Positions 1-9,300 of a stretch of 64,000 bases of DNA are shown one piece after another. The position numbers were made by a program, and so were the translations under genes. Source of the DNA: Haliea salexigens DSM 19537. GTDB lineage: Bacteria > Pseudomonadota > Gammaproteobacteria > Pseudomonadales > Halieaceae. Location: contig NZ_AUHJ01000009.1 of the NCBI RefSeq assembly GCF_000423125.1, forward strand, positions 124,001-188,000, written 5' to 3'. Position 1 is the first letter of the stretch; every line of letters starts with the position of its first letter. The notes below the pieces were generated by a model. It was given only the letters and a program-made list of their open reading frames with translations, was not told the origin of the DNA and made no database searches.

Positions 1-735
1 CAGCACGTTGGCCTGAACGACATTGTCGATGTAGCAGAAATCGCGCGACGTTTCGCCATCGCCATTGATCTGGCAGCGCTGCCCGGCTGTCAACTCGCCA
101 AACCAGCGTGGAATGACTGCGGCATAGGCACCTTCGGGGTCCTGCCGCGGGCCGAACACATTGAAATAGCGCAGGCCAATGGTCTGCATGCCGTAGGCGC
201 GTCCGAACACATCGGCGTAAAGCTCGTTGACGTACTTGGTAACAGCGTAGGGTGACAACGGCTTGCCAATCTCGTCCTCGACCTTGGGCAGGCCGGGATG
301 ATCTCCGTAGGTGGACGACGATGCGGCGTAAACGAAACGCTTGACTCCCGCATCGCGCGCCGCCACCAGCATATTGACGAAGCCGTCGATATTGGCGGCA
401 TTGGTCAGGAGGGGATCCTCCAGTGACCTTGGCACACTCCCCAGCGCGGCCTCGTGCAGCACGTAATGTACGCCCTCGACCGCGCGCCGGCAGTCTGCCA
501 GCGAGCGGATGTCTCCTTCGATGAATTCAAACGACCCGGCGCCGGCCGCTTCTTCTAACAGCGCATCCACATTGTGCTGGTGGCCCGTGGCGAAGTTATC
601 CAGCGCACGCACCCGTTGCCCCAACTGCAGCAGCCGCTGACAAAGGTGGGAACCAATAAAACCCGCCGCACCCGTCACCAGCCACGTGACCGGACTTGCA
701 CGCAGGGTGCCCTCCGTTGCTTCCAGTGTTGTCAT
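1..735 (-). CDS. NAD-dependent sugar-nucleotide epimerase, WbpP/TviC-like SDR (partial, C-terminus off the left edge)
   Basis: Reading the minus strand from the ATG at 733-735 gives 245 codons that stay open to base 1, so the C-terminus is missing. The protein starts with a short extension and then shows the extended-SDR nucleotide-binding motif GAAGFIG (residues 22-28), a triple serine followed by TYG (139-143) and the catalytic YAVTK (Y163, K167). These and the segment [14 protein letters not shown] are typical of UDP-N-acetylglucosamine/UDP-glucose 4-epimerases of the WbpP/TviC group, which interconvert UDP-hexosamines for polysaccharide synthesis in the cytoplasm. It is divergent from prsK, which fits a role as nucleotide-sugar supplier for the exosortase-associated polysaccharide. 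Exact substrate cannot be told from sequence. Confidence 0.88.
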   Translation of the reverse strand, partial: MTTLEATEGTLRASPVTWLVTGAAGFIGSHLCQRLLQLGQRVRALDNFATGHQHNVDALLEEAAGAGSFEFIEGDIRSLADCRRAVEGVHYVLHEAALGSVPRSLEDPLLTNAANIDGFVNMLVAARDAGVKRFVYAASSSTYGDHPGLPKVEDEIGKPLSPYAVTKYVNELYADVFGRAYGMQTIGLRYFNVFGPRQDPEGAYAAVIPRWFGELTAGQRCQINGDGETSRDFCYIDNVVQANVL

Positions 736-810
736 TCCCCACGTTTCCCCATCCCGAACACGCGAATCCACACACTGTTGTTAGTCTTGAAGTGTGCGGC
801 GTTTGGCATC

Positions 811-831
811 TGTAAAGCGTCGACATTTACA
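811..831. promoter_or_regulatory. Perfect inverted repeat TGTAAA-N9-TTTACA in the epimerase/prsK divergent promoter
   Basis: In the 195-base gap between the two divergent genes the sequence TGTAAA is followed nine bases later by its exact reverse complement TTTACA. The spacer holds GTCGACA, so the left arm reads TGTAAAGCGTCGACA. A similar arrangement (TGTAAA, a spacer, CGACA) recurs upstream of the PEP-CTERM gene at 21865-21881. A GG-N10-GC pair at 805-818 (TTGGCA then GC) overlaps it and could be a poor sigma-54 core. A regulator site is plausible, with PrsR the natural candidate, but this is inference. Confidence 0.4.
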
Positions 832-930
832 CGCCGTTGCACTGAGTATAAGGTCTGGACGACATTACGGCCATGCCCCCGGTCGCCAGCGGCGACTCGG
901 GGCAGTTTGCGCGGGGAGTACGACAAGCAC

Positions 931-3036
931 ATGACAGGCAATATCGGCCTGATTACCTACCTGGTCGCCGCCGTCAGTTTCGCGCTGCTGGCACTGCTGC
1001 TGGTGCTCCAATGGCGCGTGCGCCCCCTGGGCACCAGCCTGTTCCTTGCCTGCACGGCCTCCGCACTGTGGTCGGCTATCGTCGGCCTTGGCACACTGGC
1101 CGACTATCCCCCGGTGCAGCTGATACAGGTGGCTGAGCTGGTACGGAATATTGCCTGGGTGTATTTCCTGTTGCAGCTGCTCGGCCTGCAAACCGACGGT
1201 GCACTACTGACCCTGCGCGGTCGCGACTGGCGGCCACTGTTCTACTGTGGCGCGGCGCTGGCGCTGGTTGTGGTCATGGCGCCCATGCTGGCGCCACTTC
1301 TGGGTTCCGTAATCGGCTATGAGGCAACCCTCGCCCTGTGGCTGGCGTTCGCCCTCGGCACACTACTCATCGTCGAGCAGCTCTACCGCAACGCTTCAAC
1401 GGCAGAGCGCTGGTCGCTGAAATTCCTCTGTTTCAGCCTCGGTGCCATCGCGGCCTGGGACTTCTTCATGTATTCGGAGGCGCTGCTGTTCCGCCGCCTG
1501 GATCCCGACCTCTGGCAGGCGCGCGGGCTGGTCAACGCCGTGGTCACACCGGCGCTGGGCATTGCCTTTGCACGCTACAGCTCGTGGCGCGGAAAGCTGC
1601 AGGTGTCGCGTCAGGTGGTGTTCCACACGGTCACTCTGGTGGGTGCAGGCATTTACCTGCTGGGCATGGCGGCCATCGGCTACTTCCTCAAGTTCATGGG
1701 CGGCAGCTGGGGCGCGGTGCTGCAACTGACGTTTCTGGTCGCGGCGGCAACACTACTGTTCAGCCTGCTGTTCTCGGGCCGCCTGCGGGCGCTGCTGCGT
1801 GTGCAACTCAGCAAGCACTTCTTCAGCTACCGCTACGACTACCGGGAGGAATGGCTCAAGTTTACCGGGGCGCTCGCGAGCCTGAGTGAAGACGTGGCAG
1901 AAGGTATTATCCGCACCATGGCGCCGCTGGTGGAAAGCCGCGCGGGTTTGCTCTGGGGCGGCAGCGAGGGTCAGCCCCTGCGCTTGCTGGCACACTGGGA
2001 AATGAGTATTCCAGAGGATGCGAATGAGGGTCTGGGGAATTTGCCCGCCTGGCTACAGCGCACTGATTGGGTGGTCAACCTGCAGGAATGGCGCAGCGCT
2101 CCCGACCTGTACGTGGATCTGCAGCTGCCCGCCTGGCTGCAACAGGATGAAACCCTTTGGCTCATTATCCCCCTCGTGTTTCGCGACCGTCTGGAGGGCG
2201 TGTTGATGCTGCGTAAATCCACCCTCAAGGACACCATCAACTGGGAGGACCGCGACCTGCTGAAAACAGCGGGCCGGCAGGCCGCGAGCCACCTCGCCCA
2301 GCACCTCGCCAGTCAGGCGCTGGTGGAGGCGCGACAGTTCGATGCCTTCAACCGTTTATCTGCCTATGTGGTGCACGACCTGAAGAACATTCTGGCGCAG
2401 CAGTCGCTTATCGTGTCCAATGCGGCCAAGCACCGCCACAATCCCGCCTTTATCGACGACATGATTTCCACCGTCGATAACTCGGTAGCACGGATGCAGC
2501 GCCTGATGGAGCAGATGCGCAGCGGGTTGCGCAGCGCCAGCGCAGGGAATGTCGAACTGGGGCCGCTGCTGCAAGAGGTCGTCAGTGGCAGAAGTAGCGT
2601 GCGCCCTGCACCCAGCCTGCAACCCCCGGCCCATGCGGTGCACGTAGAGGCAGACAGTGAGCGCCTGGCCACGGTGTTCAACCACCTGATCCAGAATGCG
2701 CAGGAGGCCACGCCGGCCGATGGCACGGTCATTGTGGAAGTCATCACGAGCGCGGGGCAGGTCGTTGTGGCGATACGCGACAGCGGCCGCGGCATGGATG
2801 CCGATTTTCTGCGGCAGCGCCTGTTTCGCCCGTTCGAGTCCACCAAGGGACTCACCGGCATGGGCATTGGCGCTTTTGAGAGCCGCGAGTACATCCGGCA
2901 ACTGGGCGGCGACATCAGCGTGGAGAGTGAGCCGGGGGTTGGCAGCTGCTTCCGCGTGACCCTGCCGCAATCCGGTGAAGCCGATCCACAATCGCACCCA
3001 ATCGACGGCGCGCAACCCGCGACCAACACTGAATAA
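931..3036 (+). CDS. prsK: XrtA/PEP-CTERM system sensor histidine kinase PrsK
   Basis: Sensor kinase of the exosortase/PEP-CTERM regulon, partner of the sigma-54 response regulator encoded 11 bases downstream. The 701-residue product starts with a block of hydrophobic segments (roughly residues 1-290, several membrane spans), continues with a GAF-like region (about 310-460) and ends in a kinase core: H-box VVHDLKN with the phospho-acceptor His482, N-box NHLIQNAQEA, and G-boxes DSGRGMD and GMGIGAF. Length and layout match the PrsK family. The start chosen is the ATG at 931, preceded by GGGGAG ten bases upstream and opening directly into a membrane segment. The reading frame is open further upstream to 574, but that extension runs over the promoter and the divergent epimerase gene and has no membrane or domain character. 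Confidence 0.92.
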   Translation: MTGNIGLITYLVAAVSFALLALLLVLQWRVRPLGTSLFLACTASALWSAIVGLGTLADYPPVQLIQVAELVRNIAWVYFLLQLLGLQTDGALLTLRGRDWRPLFYCGAALALVVVMAPMLAPLLGSVIGYEATLALWLAFALGTLLIVEQLYRNASTAERWSLKFLCFSLGAIAAWDFFMYSEALLFRRLDPDLWQARGLVNAVVTPALGIAFARYSSWRGKLQVSRQVVFHTVTLVGAGIYLLGMAAIGYFLKFMGGSWGAVLQLTFLVAAATLLFSLLFSGRLRALLRVQLSKHFFSYRYDYREEWLKFTGALASLSEDVAEGIIRTMAPLVESRAGLLWGGSEGQPLRLLAHWEMSIPEDANEGLGNLPAWLQRTDWVVNLQEWRSAPDLYVDLQLPAWLQQDETLWLIIPLVFRDRLEGVLMLRKSTLKDTINWEDRDLLKTAGRQAASHLAQHLASQALVEARQFDAFNRLSAYVVHDLKNILAQQSLIVSNAAKHRHNPAFIDDMISTVDNSVARMQRLMEQMRSGLRSASAGNVELGPLLQEVVSGRSSVRPAPSLQPPAHAVHVEADSERLATVFNHLIQNAQEATPADGTVIVEVITSAGQVVVAIRDSGRGMDADFLRQRLFRPFESTKGLTGMGIGAFESREYIRQLGGDISVESEPGVGSCFRVTLPQSGEADPQSHPIDGAQPATNTE

Positions 3037-3047
3037 CCGGACTCGAC

Positions 3048-4406
3048 ATGGCAAAGACACAAAGCAAACACCTGCTGGTGGTGGAAGACGACAAGGGCCT
3101 GCAAAGTCAGCTGCGCTGGGCCTTTGACGGCTATGAGGTGGCCATTGCCGGCGACCGCAGTGAAGCCATCACCGCCCTGCGCCGCTTTGAACCCGGTGTT
3201 GTGCTGCTCGACCTGGGCCTGCCGCCCGACCCCGGTGGAGTCACCGAAGGCCTGGCGACCCTGCGTGAGGTACTGAGCCTGGCGCCGGAAACCAAGGTCA
3301 TTGTGGTGACCGGTGACAACGACCGCGCCAACGCCGTGAAAGCCATTGCCGGCGGCGCCTGGGACTTTCACCAGAAGCCCGCTGACCCGGAACTGCTGGC
3401 CATGTTGGTAGACCGTGCCTACCACGTGTACGCACTGGAGCGGGAAAACCTGCGCCTGCAGAAAGCCAGTGAAAACATGCCGCTGCGGGACATCATTGCC
3501 GTGAGCCCGGAGATGCTGAAAGTGTGTCGGACCGTGGAAAAAATCGCGCCGACGGACATTACCACGTTGCTATTGGGGGCGAGCGGCACCGGCAAGGAGC
3601 GCTTTGCGCGGGCCCTGCACGAGCTAAGCCCGAGAGCCGGCAAGCGCATGGTGGCCATCAACTGTGCCGCCATTCCCGAGAACCTGCTGGAAAGCGAGCT
3701 GTTCGGGTACGAAAAAGGTGCCTTCACCGGTGCCAACCAGCAAACCATCGGCAAGATCGAGTACGCCAACGAGGGCACGCTGTTTCTCGACGAAATCGGC
3801 GACCTGCCGCTGGAACTGCAGGCCAAGCTGCTGCGCTTCCTGCAGGAGCGCGTGGTGGAACGCATTGGCGGGCGCAAGGAGATCCCTGTCGATGTGCGCA
3901 TCGTCTGCGCCACGCACCAGAACCTGGAAGAGCAAATGAAGGAGGGGCGCTTTCGCGAGGACCTGTATTACCGCGTCAGCGAAATGACGATAAAAATCCC
4001 CGCCCTGAAAGATCGCACCGGCGACACCGCCGTACTGGCCAAGGCCTTCCTGGCGCGTTTTTCCGGCGAACTGGGCAACGGTGGTCGCAGCTTTGACGCC
4101 GCCGCGCTGGAGGCGATCGAACGCTACAGCTGGCCGGGCAACGTACGCGAGCTGGAGAGCCGGGTAAAGCGCGCGGCCATCATGGCGGAGGGCTCCCAGG
4201 TCACCGCGGAGGACTTGGAGCTGGATGTGGACGCCAATGAAGAAGCGCTGCCCCTCAACCTGCGGCAAGTACGTGACGCGGCGGAGCGCGGCGCCATTAT
4301 CCGCGCCCTGGGCCACGCCGGAGACAATGTCTCCGAGGCGGCTGCACTGCTCGGCGTTACGCGGCCAACACTCTACACGATGCTGGAAAAATACGGCCTC
4401 AAATAA
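3048..4406 (+). CDS. prsR: PEP-CTERM-box response regulator PrsR (sigma-54 activator)
   Basis: NtrC-type response regulator of 452 residues. A receiver domain (residues 1-120, phospho-acceptor Asp55 in VVLLDLGLPP) is followed by an AAA+ domain with Walker A GASGTGKE, the sigma-54 contact loop GAFTGA and Walker B FLDEIGD, and a Fis-type helix-turn-helix at the C-terminus (GVTRPTLYTMLEKY). In PEP-CTERM genomes this family activates sigma-54 promoters of PEP-CTERM protein genes and parts of the polysaccharide locus. The sigma-54 promoters at 13903-13919 and 21641-21657 are likely targets. It sits 11 bases after prsK, so the two are almost surely co-transcribed. Confidence 0.93.
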   Translation: MAKTQSKHLLVVEDDKGLQSQLRWAFDGYEVAIAGDRSEAITALRRFEPGVVLLDLGLPPDPGGVTEGLATLREVLSLAPETKVIVVTGDNDRANAVKAIAGGAWDFHQKPADPELLAMLVDRAYHVYALERENLRLQKASENMPLRDIIAVSPEMLKVCRTVEKIAPTDITTLLLGASGTGKERFARALHELSPRAGKRMVAINCAAIPENLLESELFGYEKGAFTGANQQTIGKIEYANEGTLFLDEIGDLPLELQAKLLRFLQERVVERIGGRKEIPVDVRIVCATHQNLEEQMKEGRFREDLYYRVSEMTIKIPALKDRTGDTAVLAKAFLARFSGELGNGGRSFDAAALEAIERYSWPGNVRELESRVKRAAIMAEGSQVTAEDLELDVDANEEALPLNLRQVRDAAERGAIIRALGHAGDNVSEAAALLGVTRPTLYTMLEKYGLK

Positions 4407-4421
4407 CCGGAGCACGCAACG

Positions 4422-7400
4422 GTGATAGCGCCGACCCGTTCGCACTTCCCCTGGCTGTGGCTTGGCTACAGTCTGCTGCTGGTGTATGGCACCTGGTTTC
4501 CCCTGGACCGCTGGGACTGGGCCCTGGGCGGCTGGCAAGCGTTCATGGCCATGGACTGGCCGCAGCGCGTGGCCCGTTCGGATTTCATCCTGAACCTGAT
4601 TGTGTACCTGCCTTACGGGCTGCTGGCAATGCTGTGCCTGCGCGGAACGTTGATACGCCGCCTGCTGCTGGCGACGGTTTCCGCCGCTGCGCTGTCCGCC
4701 AGCCTGGAGTTCGGGCAAACCTACCTGCCGGGACGCGTCAGTTCACTGGCAGATCTCCTGCTGAATAGTGCCGGTGGCTTTCTCGGCGCGCTGGGCGCGG
4801 GCCTGGCGGCACGCTTGCCACTCTCGCGACACCTACGGCAACAGGTTCTCGCCATGCTACGCGACCCCACCACCGGCCGGCTCGGCCTGCTGGCCCTGGG
4901 TTGCTGGTTACTCGCGCAATGGGCACCACTGGTGCCCAGCCTCGACATTGGCAACCTGCGCGCCGGTCTCGCCCCACTCAAGGCAACGGTGCTGGGAGTG
5001 ACGCCATTGCTCGGCGCCAAGGTCATCAGCTACATCCTGATGTTGTTTGCGGTGGGCACACTACTATTGAGCATTCTCTCCCCAGGCCCGCGCCGGCTCG
5101 TATCGGTGTTCGGCCTGCTGTTTGCGGTGTTGCTGGGCAAGGTGCTGGTGTTGGGCCGGGTGTTGTCGGCAGAGGCGCTGCTGGCTTTTGCCTGCCTGAT
5201 ACCTGTGTTCTGGTTGTTGCGCAATGTCTCACCGCGCTACCTGCGCTGGGCTCTGTTGCTATCCCTGCTGGCCTACCAGATTCACGACGCCCTGCTTCCG
5301 GGCAGCGTTGATACCGCACTCCGCACGGTGAACTGGATACCATTCCGCGGGCACATCAACAGCGTGCACGGCGTGGTCAATCTGCTGGAAACCGTCTGGG
5401 TATTTATCGCCCTCGCCTGGGTGACCTACCCGTGGAGCCGCAGCCAGGTAGCTCGCGCCCTTCTGGCGTTTACCGTGGCAATGGGGACTCTCGGCCTGGA
5501 ATGGTGGCAGCAGTTCGTACCCGGCCGCTACCCCGACCTCACCGATGCACTGGTGGCAACTGGCGGCTGGTGGCTGGCCTCGGTATGGCGCTGGGGCCAC
5601 TACTCGGGGGATGCCGACAAACACGCCACGCGCGCTACCCTGTCCGGCGTGCGGCCTGGACGCGGTGCGCGAACGCGGCGACCGCTCTCGGGCAAACGAA
5701 CGCGTCTGCTGCTCGGCACCGCCGCTGTGGGCAGTGTGCTTGTTCTGGCTGCCCTCTACGTGCTCCTGGCCCGGGATGAACGCCCGCCCTATGCACTACC
5801 CAGCATTGATACCCTGCCAACACCCACCTTTCCAGACTGGCGACAACAGCACCCCCGGCTGCCGGCGCCAGCCGCCGAAGACATCGCCTTGCTGCGCGCG
5901 CACAACCCGGGGTTCTGGGACCAACACCGCAAGCGCGCTGCGAAAGGCGCGCTGTATTCACGCATTCTGCTGGCGCGGGTTGAACCCGGCTCACAGGATC
6001 TGCAGGCACTGCACAGCGACCTGATGGCATTGGAACCCGAGTGGCGCGGGCACGAGCAAACCAAGCCACTGGCCCTCGCCTACGACTGGCTACATGCGTT
6101 GTGGACACCCGCGCAACGGCACAGCCTGTTGACCAAAGTGGAAGCCGCCTGCGCGTATCAGGTTCACGTCATCACGGACAAATATACCCTGTCACCGTAC
6201 AACGTTTACCTCTACAACAGCCCCCTGCAGGCACTGATGATGGCTGCGATCGCCAGCCACGGCGACAGCGCCAACGATAGCTGCATGCGCTTCACGGCAG
6301 ACTACTGGCGATACCGGGTACTCCCGGTGTGGCGGCAGGTCATGGGCACCACGGGCGGCTGGCATGAAGGCGGGGAGTATGTCGGCATAGGCATTGGCCA
6401 AGCCATTTACCAACTGCCGGCCCTGTGGCGCACCGCGACCGGGGAAGACCTGTTTGCCAGCGAACCCGGTATCCGCGGCTTTGCCGACTTCGCGCTACAC
6501 CGTATGCGCCCGGATGGTACCTACATACGCAGCGGTGACGCCGCGTATTTCCGCCGCCGCATACCCGACCTCGCCCCCCTGGCACTGGAGACCCGGCACC
6601 GCCCTGCCTACTCGCTGGCGGCACCCCCACAGCAAACGGTGCCACTGGGCTGGCCCTGGGGCCCGCTGTCGCAGGCGAGTTTTGCCAATGACACAGCCCT
6701 GCAGCGGGAACCCACCAGCCGCTGGTTCGACGGTATCGGGTTACTGCTGGCGCGCTCCAGCTGGCAAGCGGATGCCACCTTCGTCACATTCCGCGCGGGT
6801 GACAACTTCTGGTCGCACTCCCACCTCGATCAGGGCGCCTTCACCATTTTCCGCAGCGGGCCCCTCGCGCTCGACAGTGGCCTCTACAACCGCTATGGCT
6901 CCGAGCATCACCTGAACTACAGCTATCAAAGCATTGCGCACAATGTAGTCACGGTAACGGACCCGGCGGACGACGCACCAATGCCGTCGAAAACCGAAGG
7001 CGAGCCGAGCCGTGTCATCGCCAACGATGGCGGCCAGCGACGCGTGGGTTCAGGTTGGGGGCGTGCGGCGCCTCTGGATTACCTGCACTGGCAACAGCAA
7101 GGAGAGCACTACCGCACTGTGGGTGAAGTTCGCCACGGCGATGCCGACGGCGTGTCCTGGGTGGTGGCGGACCTCACCCCGGCTTACACCAATGCGGCAT
7201 CCGGCACGGGTGATTTCTCGGCCCGCAACAAGCGGATTCGGCACTACCAGCGCAGCTTCGTGTTTGACCGCCGCGCACAGGTGATCGTTGTCCACGACAG
7301 GGTCACGACGGAAGATGCCACGTTCCGACAGAAGTGGTTACTGCACAGCGAACTGGAGCCCGAGCTGCAGGGTCCGAACTTTCGTATTGCAGCGCCACAC

Positions 7401-7805
7401 ACCGCATCGGGGCCGCGAGGCGTGCTGAAAGGCCAAGTGCTATTGCCGGAAGACGCCAGCCTGACCGCGATCGGCGGCCCCGGGTTTGAGTACTTCGTCG
7501 ATGAGAAGAACTACGACGAGGACGGCACGGTGCAGGCGGTCGCGCAACGCAAGCGCGAAGAGCGCGGTGCCGAACCCGGCGCCTGGCGCCTGGAGCTGCA
7601 ACCCGGGCGCCAGGCAGAAGCCCGGGAATTCCTCGTGGTGATGCGCACGGGGGAATGGAGCGCCACCGAGTCGATAACACCGGCGCCTGCGGCCATGCTG
7701 AAAACCACCGGCGACACCCTGACGCTGACACTGGACGGCGACCAGCCCCTGACCCTGCATTTACCCCGGAACATGGGCGACATCACACTGCAGCGCGGCC
7801 GCTGA
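4422..7805 (+). CDS. VanZ-like membrane protein fused to heparinase II/III-type polysaccharide lyase
   Basis: A 1127-residue fusion. Residues 1 to about 390 hold two VanZ-like membrane blocks, each with the FxxDxxxN-type and NSAGGxxGA-type pattern (ARSDFILNLIVYLPYG; LADLLLNSAGGFLGA; GVVNLLETVWVF). A basic linker and one more membrane span (about 425-450) lead to a large extracytoplasmic domain. That domain resembles heparinase II/III family proteins: an alpha/alpha toroid region containing GGWHEGGEYVGIG, then FRAGDNFWSHSHLDQGAF and SIAHNVVTV typical of the catalytic and beta-sandwich parts. Such enzymes cleave uronic-acid polysaccharides by beta-elimination; here it may trim or recycle the organism's own EPS. 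The GTG start lies 15 bases after prsR. VanZ and heparinase proteins are usually separate genes in exosortase loci, so the fusion is notable. Substrate unknown. Confidence 0.8.
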   Translation: MIAPTRSHFPWLWLGYSLLLVYGTWFPLDRWDWALGGWQAFMAMDWPQRVARSDFILNLIVYLPYGLLAMLCLRGTLIRRLLLATVSAAALSASLEFGQTYLPGRVSSLADLLLNSAGGFLGALGAGLAARLPLSRHLRQQVLAMLRDPTTGRLGLLALGCWLLAQWAPLVPSLDIGNLRAGLAPLKATVLGVTPLLGAKVISYILMLFAVGTLLLSILSPGPRRLVSVFGLLFAVLLGKVLVLGRVLSAEALLAFACLIPVFWLLRNVSPRYLRWALLLSLLAYQIHDALLPGSVDTALRTVNWIPFRGHINSVHGVVNLLETVWVFIALAWVTYPWSRSQVARALLAFTVAMGTLGLEWWQQFVPGRYPDLTDALVATGGWWLASVWRWGHYSGDADKHATRATLSGVRPGRGARTRRPLSGKRTRLLLGTAAVGSVLVLAALYVLLARDERPPYALPSIDTLPTPTFPDWRQQHPRLPAPAAEDIALLRAHNPGFWDQHRKRAAKGALYSRILLARVEPGSQDLQALHSDLMALEPEWRGHEQTKPLALAYDWLHALWTPAQRHSLLTKVEAACAYQVHVITDKYTLSPYNVYLYNSPLQALMMAAIASHGDSANDSCMRFTADYWRYRVLPVWRQVMGTTGGWHEGGEYVGIGIGQAIYQLPALWRTATGEDLFASEPGIRGFADFALHRMRPDGTYIRSGDAAYFRRRIPDLAPLALETRHRPAYSLAAPPQQTVPLGWPWGPLSQASFANDTALQREPTSRWFDGIGLLLARSSWQADATFVTFRAGDNFWSHSHLDQGAFTIFRSGPLALDSGLYNRYGSEHHLNYSYQSIAHNVVTVTDPADDAPMPSKTEGEPSRVIANDGGQRRVGSGWGRAAPLDYLHWQQQGEHYRTVGEVRHGDADGVSWVVADLTPAYTNAASGTGDFSARNKRIRHYQRSFVFDRRAQVIVVHDRVTTEDATFRQKWLLHSELEPELQGPNFRIAAPHTASGPRGVLKGQVLLPEDASLTAIGGPGFEYFVDEKNYDEDGTVQAVAQRKREERGAEPGAWRLELQPGRQAEAREFLVVMRTGEWSATESITPAPAAMLKTTGDTLTLTLDGDQPLTLHLPRNMGDITLQRGR

Positions 7806-7817
7806 CCACGCCGGGCA

Positions 7818-8327
7818 TCATCGCGCCTGCGCCAGATCCGCCAGCAACCGCTCCAGCAAACCGTCCAGCGCCAGATCGATCTGCGCATACACCGCCTGGA
7901 ATCCCGGCCAGTCACCATAATACGGATCCGCCACCGGCACACCGCCCGGGGGCACACCCTCCTGATACTCACCCAGCAACCGCACGCGTGAGAGGGCGTC
8001 GCTACCGGCTGCGAGCACGGCCAGCTCATCGCTGTGCACCTGCTCCATGACGAGCACATGGGTACTGCGTTCCAGCAGGGCAGGAGTCACCTGCTGCGCG
8101 CGGATTCTCCCCAGCGGGAACCCATATTCCCGCGCCAACCGCGCCACCCGTGGATCAGGCGGCCGGCCGAGCTGCCCCGGGCGCGTGCCTGCCGAGGCCA
8201 CCGCAATACGGCGCGCCAGCCCCATGCTGCGTAACCGATGACGCAATAACGCTTCCGCCAACGGTGAGCGGCACACATTGGCGGTGCAGACAAACAATAC
8301 GCGCAACTGTGGGCGCCACCAGAACAT
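7818..8327 (-). CDS. Low-molecular-weight protein-tyrosine phosphatase (Wzb/Etp type)
   Basis: The 169-residue product carries the LMW-PTP P-loop CTANVCRS (nucleophile Cys14, arginine in the CX5R loop) right at the N-terminus and the general-acid motif DPYYGD near residue 120-125. In Gram-negative polysaccharide loci these cytoplasmic phosphatases dephosphorylate the tyrosine autokinase that controls chain length and export. I chose the ATG at 8327 because GGAGAAG precedes it with a seven-base gap; a TTG one codon upstream is also in frame. It follows the serine protease gene by 22 bases on the same strand and ends 12 bases from the convergent VanZ-heparinase gene. Confidence 0.9.
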   Translation of the reverse strand: MFWWRPQLRVLFVCTANVCRSPLAEALLRHRLRSMGLARRIAVASAGTRPGQLGRPPDPRVARLAREYGFPLGRIRAQQVTPALLERSTHVLVMEQVHSDELAVLAAGSDALSRVRLLGEYQEGVPPGGVPVADPYYGDWPGFQAVYAQIDLALDGLLERLLADLAQAR

Positions 8328-8349
8328 CAATCACTTCTCCCTGAGCAAC

Positions 8350-9144
8350 TCAGTGCGCCACGCGGTCCAGCAATTCGCGCACCCAGGTCACCGGTATCAC
8401 GTAGCTGATACCGGAGGGACGTTCCAGCACCGACTCTCGCGACTCCTTGACGAACACACTGTTCACCACACCAATGACGGCGCCTGTTTCCGGATCATAA
8501 ACGGGACTGCCGCTGTTGCCGGGATAGGCCGTGGCGTCCAGTTGAAAGACATCAAAGGGGTTGCGCATGCGCTGCAGTTGCACCGCATTGAGGTCGCGCG
8601 CCGCATCTGCGGTACGCGCAACCGGGGTAATGGCCGACACCATGCCGCGGTGGGTGACCGGATACAGGCCCAGCACACCGCCGATGGGAAAACCCGTGAA
8701 GGCCACCGCATCACCCTCTCGCACCGTGGCGGAATCGCCCAGCCGCAAGGTGGGCAGGGGCGCGCTGGTAATGCGCAGAATGGCCAGATCGTGCACCGGG
8801 TCTTGCGCCGCGATTTCCGCGGGGTGCACCACCGCCTGCCGTCCGCGCCCGGAAAATACTGCGAGCATCTGCTGGTTGTCGTGGTCCAGCAGTTCCGGCA
8901 ACACGTGGTAGTTGGTCACGATCAAATGGCCATTGCCCACCACAAAACCTGTGCCACGCAAACTGTCGGGGCGGCGTTCACCGATGGGTTGTCGCGGCGG
9001 ATAGCTGGTACCCACACCTACAATCGCGGGACGCACGCCCTCTATCACATCGGCCAGCGATGCAGCCGCAAGGGGCTGCGCAAACAGCGCGCTGCACACC
9101 AGCCAGACCAGCGCCGGCAATCCGTTGGGATGAAAACGTGTCAT
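8350..9144 (-). CDS. Exported trypsin-like (S1C/DegP-like) serine protease
   Basis: 264 residues with a cleavable-looking signal peptide (hydrophobic 9-28, ending AAASL) and a complete chymotrypsin-fold triad: His80 in VTNYHV, Asp119 in HDLAIL and Ser211 in YPGNSGSP. There is no room for a PDZ domain, so it is a single-domain periplasmic protease rather than a full DegP. The start at 9144 has GGAGT eleven bases upstream; the frame extends to 9180 but with no signal-peptide character. It is the first gene of a two-gene minus-strand unit with the tyrosine phosphatase and is divergent from the acyl-CoA ligase. Serine proteases of this type recur in exosortase polysaccharide loci; the substrate is unknown. 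Confidence 0.87.
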   Translation of the reverse strand: MTRFHPNGLPALVWLVCSALFAQPLAAASLADVIEGVRPAIVGVGTSYPPRQPIGERRPDSLRGTGFVVGNGHLIVTNYHVLPELLDHDNQQMLAVFSGRGRQAVVHPAEIAAQDPVHDLAILRITSAPLPTLRLGDSATVREGDAVAFTGFPIGGVLGLYPVTHRGMVSAITPVARTADAARDLNAVQLQRMRNPFDVFQLDATAYPGNSGSPVYDPETGAVIGVVNSVFVKESRESVLERPSGISYVIPVTWVRELLDRVAH

Positions 9145-9300
9145 GCACTCACTCCTGTGACAGCCAGCTGCACCGTGCACCGCTTCATACTTGCCGAGGC
9201 GGCTCGCACAGGCGACACTGCAAACCTGAGACCATAGTCCAGAATCATGAGCCCGCGCAACGGCGGCGACTCAGGCAACCCCAGGCAAGGAGAACCGCGG

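Noticed and set aside
574-930. Upstream extension of prsK to 574
   Set aside because: It overlaps the divergent epimerase gene and the promoter region and has no membrane segments; the ATG at 931 has a good ribosome site and matches the family start.
8278-9237. 319-codon plus-strand open frame over the serine protease
   Set aside because: Opposite strand of a protease with an intact triad and signal peptide; His/Gln-rich with no motif.
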